Numbered from the stretch's first letter, positions 43,401 through 52,319 are shown. The stretch: 64,000 nt of DNA from an uncultured Paracoccaceae bacterium (GCA_947495295.1 CANLYJ010000001.1:620001-684000); one strand, 5' to 3'. Numbers and translations are program-made. The notes: generated from the sequence alone by a model not told the origin.

Positions 43401-44288
43401 TTGAGTAAGATTGGTTTACGACCCTATTTGTTGCAGGTCTTCGACAAAACGCATCATAGCTTAGTACCTTTAGCCGAAGTTGGGGTCGGTTCAGAACTTC
43501 ATTCTGTGGTGCCGCAGTTTGAACAGGCATTCAGGCAAGGAAAAGCCAATAGGACCGACAGTCGGTCACTTTACCTGGAACCTAGTTTGATAAGCGGACG
43601 GTCATTTCATGGACTTATGCACTACGGTTCCTTTGGCGTGGATAGCACAATAGAAGATGGCGCGACAGGAAAGGAATTGTTAAAACGCAAAGCTGACGAC
43701 GTCGAGGTGTTCCCTTTATATTACCGTTTCTGGATTCCAAAGGTTGGTCAGTCGGCGTTAGCAGTATTCCAGTCTTATGAAAACCGATCTTGCGCGCAGC
43801 AGGCCTTGACACTCTTTCGCGAGTACTTTGAATTCAAACACCCTGGCCTGAGGCTAGTGCCACAAAAACTGATGCCGCAACCGAAAGCGGTGGCGAAGTT
43901 GCCAACAAAAAAACTAAAATTCTACCAGAAATACGTGAATCCAGATGCGATCCAGAACTTGGATCTGGCAACAACGGATCCCGTACACGTCGAGTTGATT
44001 GTCCACGCGATGAAAAACCGTGACTTGGGAAAATTTCAGTTTTACCGCAAGTCGGTTAGTAACGGTTTGTTGGCGTTAGACGGTATAGAGTTTGAACAGG
44101 TTAGCGCAGATGTGAAGATCGGAGACGAAACACGGAGTGTTGGACTACTGAATGTTTCAAGCAAGTCTGGGGTTGTCGATGTGTCAGCCGATCTGGATTT
44201 AAAAGACGGTCATCCAACTTTTGACTCGATTGCAGAGGAAGCAAGGAGACTAATAAAGGACCTCAGAAAGGAATATGGCCTCAATTGA
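43401..44288 (+). CDS. Unknown cytoplasmic protein coupled to a membrane protein gene
   Basis: 295 aa starting at TTG 43401, three bases after lepA. AT-rich. The N-terminal two thirds look alpha/beta with a EVFPLYYRFWIPKVGQSALAVFQSYENRS core; the C-terminal part is strand-rich and ends with a helix (EEARRLIKDLRKEYG). No recognised domain. The stop overlaps the TTG of a four-helix membrane protein (ATTGA), so they are translated as a unit. Such soluble-plus-membrane pairs are frequent among phage defence systems, but membership is inference only. Confidence 0.65.
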   Translation: MSKIGLRPYLLQVFDKTHHSLVPLAEVGVGSELHSVVPQFEQAFRQGKANRTDSRSLYLEPSLISGRSFHGLMHYGSFGVDSTIEDGATGKELLKRKADDVEVFPLYYRFWIPKVGQSALAVFQSYENRSCAQQALTLFREYFEFKHPGLRLVPQKLMPQPKAVAKLPTKKLKFYQKYVNPDAIQNLDLATTDPVHVELIVHAMKNRDLGKFQFYRKSVSNGLLALDGIEFEQVSADVKIGDETRSVGLLNVSSKSGVVDVSADLDLKDGHPTFDSIAEEARRLIKDLRKEYGLN

Positions 44289-44812
44289 AGTTCAGTATTC
44301 GCCAAATAGTCGCTGACCACTATGCCACCCTAAAGGACGCTTCAACAAATCGTATCTCGCTGGATGACATAGTTTGGTTCTTTTTCTCACCAGCTCTACC
44401 AGCGATAGCGGTGGCCTACGTCAAACCGACAATCGAGGACGTTTTCTATACAACATTCATTGCTGCATTGTCGGTTTTTTCTGCGTTATTGGTGAGTTCG
44501 CAGTTCTCAATCTTTGCACTGATTACGAAGCCGCGACGACGTTCCGACGACGACATAATTGACGAGGAGCTACGGGACGAGAAGACGCGAGAGATTAGTG
44601 CCTTAAAAGAAGTAAATGCTACAATATCTTACTTAATCGCTATAGGTTCAATCTCATTGGTTTGTGGGTTGTTTTTGTTGATTATTGAATTTGATCGGGT
44701 TCTAGAGGCGGCGATTTGCGTGTACGTAGCAGTTCACTTCCTTTTAACCCTTTTGATGGTTGTGAAACGAATTCACATACTTTTATCACGGAATGCCTTA
44801 GACCAGTCGTAA
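44285..44812 (+). CDS. Four-helix membrane protein, partner of the preceding unknown
   Basis: 175 aa from TTG 44285. Hydrophobic helices at about residues 30-47, 52-79, 109-137 and 141-165, with a charged cytoplasmic loop (KPRRRSDDDIIDEELRDEKTRE) between the second and third. Start overlaps the preceding stop by four bases. AT-rich. No family recognised. Size and topology recall the membrane components of two-gene defence systems such as KwaA, though I see no sequence match. Confidence 0.65.
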   Translation: MKFSIRQIVADHYATLKDASTNRISLDDIVWFFFSPALPAIAVAYVKPTIEDVFYTTFIAALSVFSALLVSSQFSIFALITKPRRRSDDDIIDEELRDEKTREISALKEVNATISYLIAIGSISLVCGLFLLIIEFDRVLEAAICVYVAVHFLLTLLMVVKRIHILLSRNALDQS

Positions 44813-45077
44813 CTGATCGTTGCAATAAATTCTTCGAAGAAGCTTGATACTTGCTAGTTGAGGCGACATCCCGCCCGGTCGATAGACCGGGCAGCGCCCG
44901 ACCCTCCCCACGGGAGGGCGCTTCGCACCATCCCAGGGTCGGGCACTGCCCTCCATTTTGATGTGCTGGGCTTGCCGTTGGGGTTTGGTGCGCATGAATG
45001 CGCACCCTACGCTTGACCCATATCAAGGCATCCTGCCGCTGAAACCGCCATCCTCCCATCCAAAAGGAGGTCACCCA
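44813..45077. repeat. Intergenic palindromic repeat cluster
   Basis: Contains a 7-bp hairpin CCCGGTC-GATA-GACCGGG (44874-44891), a large inverted repeat with arms GCCCGACCCT (44896-44905) and AGGGTCGGGC (44935-44944) extended by GGGCAG/CTGCCC, and the hairpin GGTGCGCAT-GA-ATGCGCACC (44987-45006). The large palindrome has the look of dispersed intergenic repeats in this family. The right part leads into the FnrL-type box and dksA-like promoter. No gene. Confidence 0.7.
45013..45026. promoter_or_regulatory. FnrL/FNR box upstream of the DksA-type gene
   Basis: TTGAC-CCAT-ATCAA, a near-perfect FNR-type site. Its centre is 58 bases before the start codon, suiting a class II activation position with a transcription start near 45061. 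Confidence 0.7.
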
Positions 45078-45392
45078 ATGGACACCCAGACCCAAAAACA
45101 ACGCCTGCTGGCCCGCCGCTCGGATATCACCGGGGATTTGCAGGAGATCGAACAGCAACTGGACGAAACCCCCTCGCAGGATTGGGAGGACCGCTCTGTC
45201 GAGCGGCAGGGGGATGAGGTGTTGGAGGCGTTGGGCCATCAGGAGTTGAACGAGTTGAAACGCATCGATGCGGCCTTGGCTCGGATTGAAGACGGCACCT
45301 ATGGGGACTGCGTGAAATGTGGTGAGCCGATTTCAGACGCGAGGTTGGAATTGCTGGCGGACGCAGCACTCTGCAAAAACTGCGCGGTTTAA
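45078..45392 (+). CDS. TraR/DksA family zinc-finger regulator
   Basis: 104 aa from ATG 45078, which follows the strong AAAAGGAGG. A helical N-terminus (ARRSDITGDLQEIEQQLDE) leads to the four-cysteine zinc finger CVKCGEPISDARLELLADAALCKNC. Such proteins reach into the secondary channel of RNA polymerase. It is shorter than canonical DksA. The FnrL box upstream suggests induction at low oxygen. Confidence 0.9.
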   Translation: MDTQTQKQRLLARRSDITGDLQEIEQQLDETPSQDWEDRSVERQGDEVLEALGHQELNELKRIDAALARIEDGTYGDCVKCGEPISDARLELLADAALCKNCAV

Positions 45393-45403
45393 GCATTCCG
45401 AAA

Positions 45404-45417
45404 TTGACATGTGTCAA
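45404..45417. promoter_or_regulatory. FnrL/FNR box upstream of a small membrane protein
   Basis: TTGAC-ATGT-GTCAA, a perfect palindrome of the FNR form, centred 64 bases before the start of the next gene, with GATAGC as a possible -10 about 25 bases downstream. Confidence 0.7.
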
Positions 45418-45474
45418 GGACGCCGGCGTCGCCCCGGTGATAGCATCAGCCCGGCAGCATAAACCGGAGGGCCG

Positions 45475-45666
45475 ATGATGTTTCGTCTTGCAACCATGCT
45501 CTATGCACTGATCGCGACCACGCTGGCGGGTAGCCTTGTCATTGCCGCGTTGTCGGCGGGGTATGACACGTTGATCCCCATCGTTGTTGCGGGGGGCATC
45601 GGGGCGGTCGTGGCGGTGCCGGTCAGCTACTACGTCGCCCGGGCGATCCTATCCGGTATAAGGTAG
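45475..45666 (+). CDS. Small two-helix membrane protein
   Basis: 63 aa (62 if the second ATG is used). Two hydrophobic helices, about residues 7-27 and 32-53, with an alanine-rich tail. GGAGG precedes the tandem ATGs. No recognised family. The FNR-type box upstream suggests expression at low oxygen together with the DksA-type gene. Confidence 0.7.
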   Translation: MMFRLATMLYALIATTLAGSLVIAALSAGYDTLIPIVVAGGIGAVVAVPVSYYVARAILSGIR

Positions 45667-45682
45667 CTGAACGCACCGCCCG

Positions 45683-45728
45683 TTGGGGTCCGACGCTTTG
45701 CCGACGTGATGCCGACGCTTTGCCGACA
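45683..45728 (+). repeat. CCGAC 11-bp iteron array, best copy
   Basis: Four CCGAC cores begin at 45690, 45701, 45712 and 45723, exactly 11 bases apart, within GGTCCGACGCTTTG-type units. It lies between the small membrane protein and the convergent entericidin-like gene. Related copies occur at 49-82, 14965-15009 (minus), 49431-49455 (minus, degenerate) and 21151-21177 (degenerate). Confidence 0.8.
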
Positions 45729-45742
45729 GGGGTTTTTAGCGC

Positions 45743-45856
45743 CTAAAGCTGGTTGTCGACAGCTTGTCCTGCATTGGTGATGTCACGCCCGACGCCTTTG
45801 ACGGTTTCGCAGGCGGACAGGCCAAGGATGGCAAGGATCAGGGCAACGCGGATCAT
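45743..45856 (-). CDS. Entericidin-type small lipoprotein
   Basis: 37 aa: a hydrophobic signal MIRVALILAILG, lipobox LSAC at residues 13-16, then CETVKGVGRDITNAGQAVDNQL, which matches the entericidin A/B family. GAGGTTCCC precedes ATG 45856. Entericidins are envelope lipoproteins; the EcnA/EcnB pair was described as antidote and toxin in E. coli. Alphaproteobacteria usually carry a single copy like this. Too short for most gene finders. Confidence 0.85.
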   Translation of the reverse strand: MIRVALILAILGLSACETVKGVGRDITNAGQAVDNQL

Positions 45857-45924
45857 GGGAACCTCTTTAGATTTGAACGGCTTGGGCGCAGGTTAGCGGG
45901 CTGTTGGGCTTCGGGCAAGGTGGC

Positions 45925-46668
45925 TTAGGCCATCTGCAGGAAGGTGGCGACTGCCGCTTCAAACTCCCGTGGCTTTTCCGCGTGGACCCAGTGGCCCGCA
46001 CCAGGGATCTTGGCGAATTTGGCATCGGGAAAAAGCTGTTTTATTTCAGGGCGGTAGTCGGATTTGACGTAGTCAGAATTGCCGCCGGAAAGGAACAATG
46101 TTGGCCCGTTGAACTGGCCGGTGATGGCCGGAAACCCGATGATCTTGTCCATTTCGGCCGACAGCACGTCAAGGTTCAATCGCCAGCGTTTCTCTTTCAT
46201 ATCAAGGCTTTGCAGCAGGAAATCGGGAACGCCCGGTTCCAGATCACCCAGCTGGGCTTTGGCATCTGCGCGGGATGTGATGTGCTCCAGATCAACCCGC
46301 CGCATGGCCTCAATCGGGCCCATTTGGGTGTGCGAATAGGTGACGGGCGCGATATCAGCGATGATTAAGCGATTGACTTTATTAGGGTTTTGCAAGGCCA
46401 ACACCATCGCCGCCTTGCCGCCCATGGAATGGCCCAGTACATCCATCGGTCTATCCATCACAGCCGCCAGATCATCGGCCATGTCGTGATAGGATTGCGT
46501 ATCGTACCAAGGGCTTAGCCCATGGTTGCGCATATCCACTGCAATCACGGGCCGGATTTCGGACAGCCGTTTTGCGATCACCCCCCAATTCCGGGCAGAC
46601 CCGAACAGCCCATGTGCAATCAGCAAAGGAGTGGCGTCGGGCCCGTCGTATGAAACCGTGTTCAACAT
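45925..46668 (-). CDS. Alpha/beta hydrolase (YbfF-type esterase)
   Basis: 247 aa. Nucleophile elbow GHSMGGK, oxyanion segment LLIAHGLFGSARNWG at the N-terminus, and the catalytic histidine in PGAGHWVHAEKP. The cap helices between are short, as in YbfF. Cytoplasmic; substrate unknown, probably small acyl esters or acyl-CoA related. Monocistronic. Confidence 0.87.
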   Translation of the reverse strand: MLNTVSYDGPDATPLLIAHGLFGSARNWGVIAKRLSEIRPVIAVDMRNHGLSPWYDTQSYHDMADDLAAVMDRPMDVLGHSMGGKAAMVLALQNPNKVNRLIIADIAPVTYSHTQMGPIEAMRRVDLEHITSRADAKAQLGDLEPGVPDFLLQSLDMKEKRWRLNLDVLSAEMDKIIGFPAITGQFNGPTLFLSGGNSDYVKSDYRPEIKQLFPDAKFAKIPGAGHWVHAEKPREFEAAVATFLQMA

Positions 46669-46710
46669 GCATCTGTTCTAACCCTTTCCACAGGCTGCGC
46701 GCCAGAAGGA

Positions 46711-47115
46711 TTGAGCGTTGATGCGAAGAAGATTACCCGGGCTTTTATGGCGCAGGAATTGGCACAGAAAATCGCGGAAATCCGGGGGCTGCTGGAAAAG
46801 CAGATGCGCGTGAAGGGGCGTGATTTGCGTCAGCAAATGCGCCGTGCCGGGCGCCGGTTGCCGCGCCGGCAGCGCCGTGATCTGGCGTATCTCATCGAGA
46901 CAGAGACGATCGCCCAGAACCCGAAATTGGGTCGCATGGTGAACGATGAAAAAGTCGCCAAGGCACATGCAAATCTGGTGCGTTATCTGGAAGGTTTGAA
47001 CCCACGCGAGGCGATGTGGAACAGCATCCTGAACATCACAGCCTCAATCGCGCTGGCGCTCATCGTGACCTTCGCTATCGTGGTCTATGTGCTTGTCCAA
47101 CGCGGATATGTGTAG
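46711..47115 (+). CDS. Basic protein with C-terminal membrane helix
   Basis: 134 aa from TTG 46711; ATG 46747 (122 aa) is the alternative. The middle is very basic (RDLRQQMRRAGRRLPRRQRRDLAYLIE) and predicted helical; one hydrophobic helix lies near the C-terminus (about residues 109-131), giving a tail-anchored topology. No recognised family. The stop codon lies inside the 9-bp hairpin that follows. Confidence 0.7.
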   Translation: MSVDAKKITRAFMAQELAQKIAEIRGLLEKQMRVKGRDLRQQMRRAGRRLPRRQRRDLAYLIETETIAQNPKLGRMVNDEKVAKAHANLVRYLEGLNPREAMWNSILNITASIALALIVTFAIVVYVLVQRGYV

Positions 47116-47134
47116 GGTGGGTAAAACCCACCCT
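47114..47134. terminator. Bidirectional palindromic hairpin between convergent genes
   Basis: AGGGTGGGT-AAA-ACCCACCCT, a perfect 9-bp stem. No T tail. This GTAGGGTGGG-type sequence is seen between genes in many proteobacteria. It lies between the unknown membrane protein and glyA and includes the former's stop codon. Confidence 0.55.
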
Positions 47135-47142
47135 GACGCAAC

Positions 47143-48438
47143 TTAAAGGTTGGGATAGAGAGGAAAGCGGTCGCACATGGCTTCGACTTCTGCGCGCACC
47201 TTGGCCTCGACCGCACCGTTGTCGTCCACGCCATTCGCGGCCAACCCTTCGGTCACTTCGACGATCCAATCCGCGATCTGACGGAACTCTGCTTCTGCAA
47301 AGCCGCGGGTCGTGCCTGCGGGTGAGCCAAGCCGAATGCCAGATGTCACCATCGGCTTTTCTGGGTCAAAAGGAATGCCGTTTTTGTTGCAAGTGATGTG
47401 GGCGTGCCCAAGGGACACCTCGGTCGCGTTGCCTTTCACGCCTTTGGGGCGCAGATCGACCAGCATCAGGTGGCTGTCTGTCCCGCCCGACACGATGTCG
47501 AGTCCGCCTTTCATCAGCTGATCGGCCAGCGCTTGCGCGTTTTTGACGACCTGCTCCTGATAAGTTTTGAATTCGGGCCGCAATGCTTCACCAAAGGCCG
47601 CAGCCTTGCCAGCAATCACATGCATCAGCGGGCCGCCTTGGATGCCGGGGAAAATGGCAGAGTTACATTTCTTGGCAATCGCCTCGTCATTGGTGACGAT
47701 CATACCGCCGCGAGGGCCGCGCAGGGTTTTGTGGGTCGTCGTTGTGGCCACATGCGCATGCGGGAAAGGCGACGGGTAGAGGCCAGCGGCGACAAGCCCC
47801 GCGAAATGGGCCATGTCGACCAACAGATAGGCACCAACGGTGTCTGCGATTTCACGCATCTTGGCGAAGTCGATGATGCGTGGGATGGCGGAGCCGCCGG
47901 CGATGATCATCTTGGGTTTATGTTCGGCGGTCAGGCGCGCCACCTCTTCATAATCCAGCAGGCTGTCCCGACGGCGCACGCCGTATTGAACGGCGTTGAA
48001 CCATTTGCCCGACTGGTTGGGTTTTGCGCCATGGGTCAGGTGGCCGCCCGCATCCAACGACATGCCCAGGATTGTGTCGCCGGGTTGCAGAAGCGCCTGA
48101 AACACGCCTTGGTTGGCCTGGCTGCCAGAGTTGGGCTGCACATTGGCAAAGTCACAGCCGAATAGTTGCTTTGCCCGATCGATGGCCAGATTTTCGGCCA
48201 CATCCACATATTGGCAACCGCCGTAGTAACGCCGCCCCGGATAGCCTTCGGCGTATTTGTTGGTCAGCACACTGCCTTGTGCCTGCATGACGGCAGCAGA
48301 GACGATGTTTTCAGAGGCGATCAGCTCAATCTCCTTGCGCTGACGGCCCAGTTCGGCCTGCATGGCGGCGAAAAGTTCGGGGTCGCGGGTATCCAGTGTT
48401 TCGGTGAAAAAGCCGTTATCGCGGACAGTGACGTTCAT
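47143..48438 (-). CDS. glyA: Serine hydroxymethyltransferase
   Basis: 431 aa. The pyridoxal-phosphate lysine is in [20 protein letters not shown], with GSQANQGVF near residue 100 and the folate-site segments. It converts serine and tetrahydrofolate to glycine and methylene-THF. GGGGGAGATG precedes ATG 48438. Likely a single-gene unit; no riboswitch is visible upstream. Confidence 0.97.
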   Translation of the reverse strand: MNVTVRDNGFFTETLDTRDPELFAAMQAELGRQRKEIELIASENIVSAAVMQAQGSVLTNKYAEGYPGRRYYGGCQYVDVAENLAIDRAKQLFGCDFANVQPNSGSQANQGVFQALLQPGDTILGMSLDAGGHLTHGAKPNQSGKWFNAVQYGVRRRDSLLDYEEVARLTAEHKPKMIIAGGSAIPRIIDFAKMREIADTVGAYLLVDMAHFAGLVAAGLYPSPFPHAHVATTTTHKTLRGPRGGMIVTNDEAIAKKCNSAIFPGIQGGPLMHVIAGKAAAFGEALRPEFKTYQEQVVKNAQALADQLMKGGLDIVSGGTDSHLMLVDLRPKGVKGNATEVSLGHAHITCNKNGIPFDPEKPMVTSGIRLGSPAGTTRGFAEAEFRQIADWIVEVTEGLAANGVDDNGAVEAKVRAEVEAMCDRFPLYPNL

Positions 48439-48626
48439 GGGTGCATCTCCCCCTCAAGGTGCCAGAAATTCTATAAAACTTGCGCTTTCATAACCGAGGA
48501 ATGATGTAGTCTAAAGCATCAATGCGACCATGATCTTTATGAGTGCGTCACACACGTTGCGCATCGGTTGCTTGCGTTTCGGATACGATCACCGCACAAC
48601 ATGTCGGAACTGAAAGGTTTTTTGTC

Positions 48627-49391
48627 ATGCCGCGCCCCAAGATCGCCTTTGTCGCCAGTCCTGTGCCGATTGCGCAATCCGCGCGCGTGGCATTGGCCGA
48701 GACTTATGGCGATGTGCCGCCTGCCGATGCCGATGTGATTGTGGCGCTAGGTGGTGACGGGTTCATGCTGCAGACGATGCACAGCACCCAAGGGCTGGAC
48801 GTTCCCGTGTACGGGATGAACCGGGGGACGGTCGGGTTCTTGATGAATGAATTCAGCGCCGAGGATTTGCGCCGGCGGCTTGATGATGCCGAGGAAGAGG
48901 TCATCAACCCATTGGCCATGACCGCCTTGACTGTTGACGGGGCAATGCATGAGGCGCTGGCGATCAATGAGGTGAGCCTGCTGCGCGCCGGTCCGCAGGC
49001 GGCGAAGCTGCGGATTACGGTTGATGGCAAGCTGCGCATGAATGAGCTGGTATGCGACGGGGCGCTGGTGGCGACACCGGCGGGATCGACAGCCTATAAC
49101 TATTCCGCCCACGGGCCGATCCTGCCGATTGGATCGGACGTTCTGGCCCTGACGGCGATGGCCGCCTTTCGTCCGCGCCGTTGGCGCGGTGCGCTTCTGC
49201 CCAAACGTGCGGTTGTAAGGTTTGACGTGAACGATCCGGTCAAACGACCCGTTATGGCGGATGCGGATGGCAAGTCGGTCCGCGATGTTGTCAGTGTCGA
49301 GATCCGCTCAGAACCTGCGGTGGGCCACCGGATCCTGTTTGACCCGGGTCACGGGTTGGAAGAACGGCTGATCCGCGAACAGTTCGCCTGA
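48627..49391 (+). CDS. nadK: NAD kinase
   Basis: 254 aa from ATG 48627 (AAAGG upstream). The GGDG motif is in [13 protein letters not shown], with the [10 protein letters not shown] and [21 protein letters not shown] blocks of the family. It phosphorylates NAD to NADP. The frame is open upstream but without a good start. A degenerate copy of the CCGAC repeat follows the gene. Confidence 0.96.
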   Translation: MPRPKIAFVASPVPIAQSARVALAETYGDVPPADADVIVALGGDGFMLQTMHSTQGLDVPVYGMNRGTVGFLMNEFSAEDLRRRLDDAEEEVINPLAMTALTVDGAMHEALAINEVSLLRAGPQAAKLRITVDGKLRMNELVCDGALVATPAGSTAYNYSAHGPILPIGSDVLALTAMAAFRPRRWRGALLPKRAVVRFDVNDPVKRPVMADADGKSVRDVVSVEIRSEPAVGHRILFDPGHGLEERLIREQFA

Positions 49392-49685
49392 GTACCCGAG
49401 CTTCTGCTTTTTTAGGGGGGGCCGCCGCGTTGCGTCGGCAAAGCGCGGACCTCGACAGGCTGCGTCGCAAGATTATGGCAAGCTCCTAAGGTGTCTGAGG
49501 ATTGGTGAAGGTTTTGTATTGCAACGCGCGCGGTCCGTCGGAGTCTGAATGATGGCAGAGAGCCCAGCGCAACCGATGCTGCAAAGCACCTCGAAGGTCC
49601 CCATTCGGTGGAACACAAAACAAAAACCTATGTGGCGTCATGTTGAAGCTCGTAGCCTAATTGGCAACCGCCCTTGGAATTTACA
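49392..49685. other. Intergenic region after nadK
   Basis: About 290 bases. Begins with a run of T then seven G, contains one minus-strand degenerate CCGAC copy (49431-49455), and then becomes AT-richer toward the unknown gene on the other strand. The open frame through it has no ribosome binding site. It may be a decayed remnant. Confidence 0.4.
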
Positions 49686-50270
49686 TCATTCATTTACAAT
49701 GCTCGCCGGGGCGCAATCTATCCATTCGCGCGCGGCTCCATTCAAAAACTGGGCTGCACGTCTGGAAACGAATGTAAGCATATTTGCTTGAAAAAAATCT
49801 AAGTCAGGCAACTTGTCACCAAAAATCGAACGTGTACCAATCTTCTGCAACCCTTCAATCGGTGAGGCAATCAATGCAGACAGTTTTGGCATAGAAGCGG
49901 CTAAAGACGGGACGTGCTTTCTTCGTAAAATATAGTTCTCTGGTTCGCCGCCCGAAGGGTATTTCTGGGGTTCTTCGGCGGACAGATCCCAACTTCGCCA
50001 GTCGATACGCACGATCTTAGAATAAGGGACGTCACGAAAAGATAGCCCCGAGAACTCCATGGATTTCAATTGAGCACGAAATTCCTCGGTCACCAATATT
50101 GTGCCAAATGGAAAACTGATTGGCGGAACAAATGGTCCCGCTCGCTCGACGGATAGTTCTCTAAATTCACTAGGGCCAGGAGTTCTAGTCGTCATGCCGT
50201 TCAGGAGTATATCACCATAGTCACCCCACGGCGGTTCACTACCACTTAACCTGAAGACGTCTGCGCTCAT
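49686..50270 (-). CDS. Hypothetical AT-rich protein, possibly of the Imm11 type
   Basis: 194 aa. The pattern ILVTEEFRAQLKSMEFSGLSFRDVP, an aromatic-rich WRSWDLSAEEP segment and a C-terminal helix weakly recalls the Imm11/DUF1629 immunity-protein family. No toxin gene is adjacent, so an orphan immunity gene or an unrelated protein are both possible. AT-rich and isolated. Confidence 0.5.
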   Translation of the reverse strand: MSADVFRLSGSEPPWGDYGDILLNGMTTRTPGPSEFRELSVERAGPFVPPISFPFGTILVTEEFRAQLKSMEFSGLSFRDVPYSKIVRIDWRSWDLSAEEPQKYPSGGEPENYILRRKHVPSLAASMPKLSALIASPIEGLQKIGTRSIFGDKLPDLDFFQANMLTFVSRRAAQFLNGAAREWIDCAPASIVNE

Positions 50271-50429
50271 ATCTGCATCTCTCCGAATCTCGTCATATTT
50301 CTGGCATGGACATACCTATCAGGTCGACAAAAAGGTCAGATTGCTTGGTGAAACATCCCAAAGAGGCCATTGACGCGAACGCAGTGAAAGTCGGAAAAGT
50401 CCCGCCAGGCAGACAAAGCGCCGTTCTTA

Positions 50430-52319
50430 TTAGCTTGCGTATCCCAGCGGCTCTAGCGCTGCTTTGATCTCGTCCAGAATTGCCGGGTCGTCGATGGTGG
50501 CTGGCATTTTGAAGTCCGCCCCGTCGGCGATTTTGACCATTGTGCCCCGCAGGATTTTGCCGGACCGTGTCTTGGGCAGCCGGTCCACGACCGTCACAAG
50601 TTTGAAGGCTGCGACCGGTCCGATCTTGTCCCGCACCGATTTTACGACCTCTTTGCAGATCTCGGCATGGGGGCGGTCGCAACCTGCATTCAGGCAGACA
50701 AAACCCAGAGGCAATTGCCCTTTGAGCGTGTCGGTCACCCCGATCACGGCGCATTCACCAACATCCGGATGCGCGGAGAGGACTTCTTCCATCGCACCGG
50801 TGGATAGCCGGTGCCCCGCTACGTTGATCACGTCATCGGTGCGCGCCATGATGTAAAGGTAGCCATCCTCATCAATCATCCCTGCATCCCCGGTTTCATA
50901 ATAGCCGGGGAAGGTGGTCAGGTAGGATTTGACGAACCGGTCTTCCGCATTCCAGAGCGTCGGCAATGTGCCGGGGGGCAGGGGAAGCTTGACCGCGATA
51001 GCGCCGAGTTCACCGGGTTGCATCGCGTTTCCACCCTCATCAAGGATCTGCACGTCATAGCCGGGCATGGCGACGGTGGGCGAGCCGATTTTGACCGGCA
51101 GCGCCTCGATCCCTGCGGGGTTGCCCACGATGGTATAGCCGGTTTCGGTCTGCCACCAGTGGTCGTAGACCGGTACGCCCATGATCCGCTGTGCCCATTC
51201 GATTGTGTCCGGGTCGGCCCGTTCACCCGCAAGATAAAGCGCGCGCAGGCCGGAAATGTCGTACTTCTTAATCATCTCACCGGTGGGATCTTCGCGTTTG
51301 ATCGCGCGAAAGGCGGTGGGGGCGGTGAAGAAGGATTTGACGTTATGTTCTTCGATCACCCGCCAGAACGTGCCTGCGTCGGGGGTGCCGACGGGCTTGC
51401 CCTCGAACACGACCGTTGTGTTGCCGTGGATCAGCGGGGCGTAGCAGATGTAGGAATGCCCCACGACCCAGCCCACATCGGACGCCGCCCAGAACACATC
51501 GCCCGGGTCCACATCATAGATGGCTTTCATGGTCCAGTTGAGTGCCACCAGATGGCCAGCGGTCGGGCGCACAACCCCTTTGGGTGCGCCGGTGGTCCCG
51601 GAGGTGTACAGGATATAGGCCGGGTGGTCGCCCTTGACCGGGACGCATTCGGCGGGTTCCACGCCCGCCTGAAAGGCGTGCCAATCGTGATCGCGCCCGG
51701 GGATCAGTTCTGCAACCTCTTGTTCACGTTGGAAAATAACGCAGAAATCTGGTTTATGCGCCGCCAGTTCGATCGCGCCGTCAAGCAGAGGTTTGTAATG
51801 CACAACGCGGCCCGGTTCGACCCCGCAGGACCCGGCGATAATCGCCTTGGGGGTCGCGTCATCAATCCGCACCGCCAATTCATTGGCGGCAAACCCGCCA
51901 AATACAACCGAATGGATCGCACCCAACCGGGCGCAGGCCAACATCGCCTCTAACGCTTCGGGGATCATTGGCATATAGATGATGACCCGGTCGCCCTTTT
52001 CGACGCCCTTGGCCCGCAACGCACCGGCGAGCGAAGCAACCCGCGTTTGCAGATCGGCGTAGGTTATCGTGCGCTTTGTGTCAGTGATCGGGCTGTCATA
52101 GATGATTGCCGCCTGATCACCACGGCCGTTTTCAACATGTCTGTCGACGGCGTTGTAGCAGGTGTTGACCTCTGCATCTGTGAACCAGCGATAGAGCGGG
52201 GCCGTCGTTTCATCCAAGGCGCGGGTCGGTGGGGTGACCCAGTCGATGGCCTTGGCCTGTTCCATCCAAAACCCCTCGGGGTCGTTCTGCCATGCGGCGT
52301 AAACGTCAGCGTATCCCAT
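50430..52319 (-). CDS. prpE: Propionyl-CoA synthetase (PrpE)
   Basis: 629 aa, AMP-forming acyl-CoA synthetase. Core motif YTSGTTGAPKGVVRP, A5 motif YDHWWQTETG, and the C-terminal lysine motif PKTRSGKILRGTMVKIADG. The N-terminal FWMEQAKAIDW and the overall length fit PrpE rather than Acs. GGAGGGATAA precedes ATG 52319. It activates propionate (or acetate) for the methylcitrate or methylmalonyl route. Confidence 0.93.
   Translation of the reverse strand: MGYADVYAAWQNDPEGFWMEQAKAIDWVTPPTRALDETTAPLYRWFTDAEVNTCYNAVDRHVENGRGDQAAIIYDSPITDTKRTITYADLQTRVASLAGALRAKGVEKGDRVIIYMPMIPEALEAMLACARLGAIHSVVFGGFAANELAVRIDDATPKAIIAGSCGVEPGRVVHYKPLLDGAIELAAHKPDFCVIFQREQEVAELIPGRDHDWHAFQAGVEPAECVPVKGDHPAYILYTSGTTGAPKGVVRPTAGHLVALNWTMKAIYDVDPGDVFWAASDVGWVVGHSYICYAPLIHGNTTVVFEGKPVGTPDAGTFWRVIEEHNVKSFFTAPTAFRAIKREDPTGEMIKKYDISGLRALYLAGERADPDTIEWAQRIMGVPVYDHWWQTETGYTIVGNPAGIEALPVKIGSPTVAMPGYDVQILDEGGNAMQPGELGAIAVKLPLPPGTLPTLWNAEDRFVKSYLTTFPGYYETGDAGMIDEDGYLYIMARTDDVINVAGHRLSTGAMEEVLSAHPDVGECAVIGVTDTLKGQLPLGFVCLNAGCDRPHAEICKEVVKSVRDKIGPVAAFKLVTVVDRLPKTRSGKILRGTMVKIADGADFKMPATIDDPAILDEIKAALEPLGYAS

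Noticed and set aside
43401..44812. Assignment of the pair as Kiwa (KwaA/KwaB)
   Set aside because: Only topology and size are similar; I see no sequence match to KwaB, so the name is not supported.
50293..50754. Minus-strand frame overlapping the end of prpE
   Set aside because: It runs in another frame of prpE, lacks a ribosome binding site and has no recognisable product.
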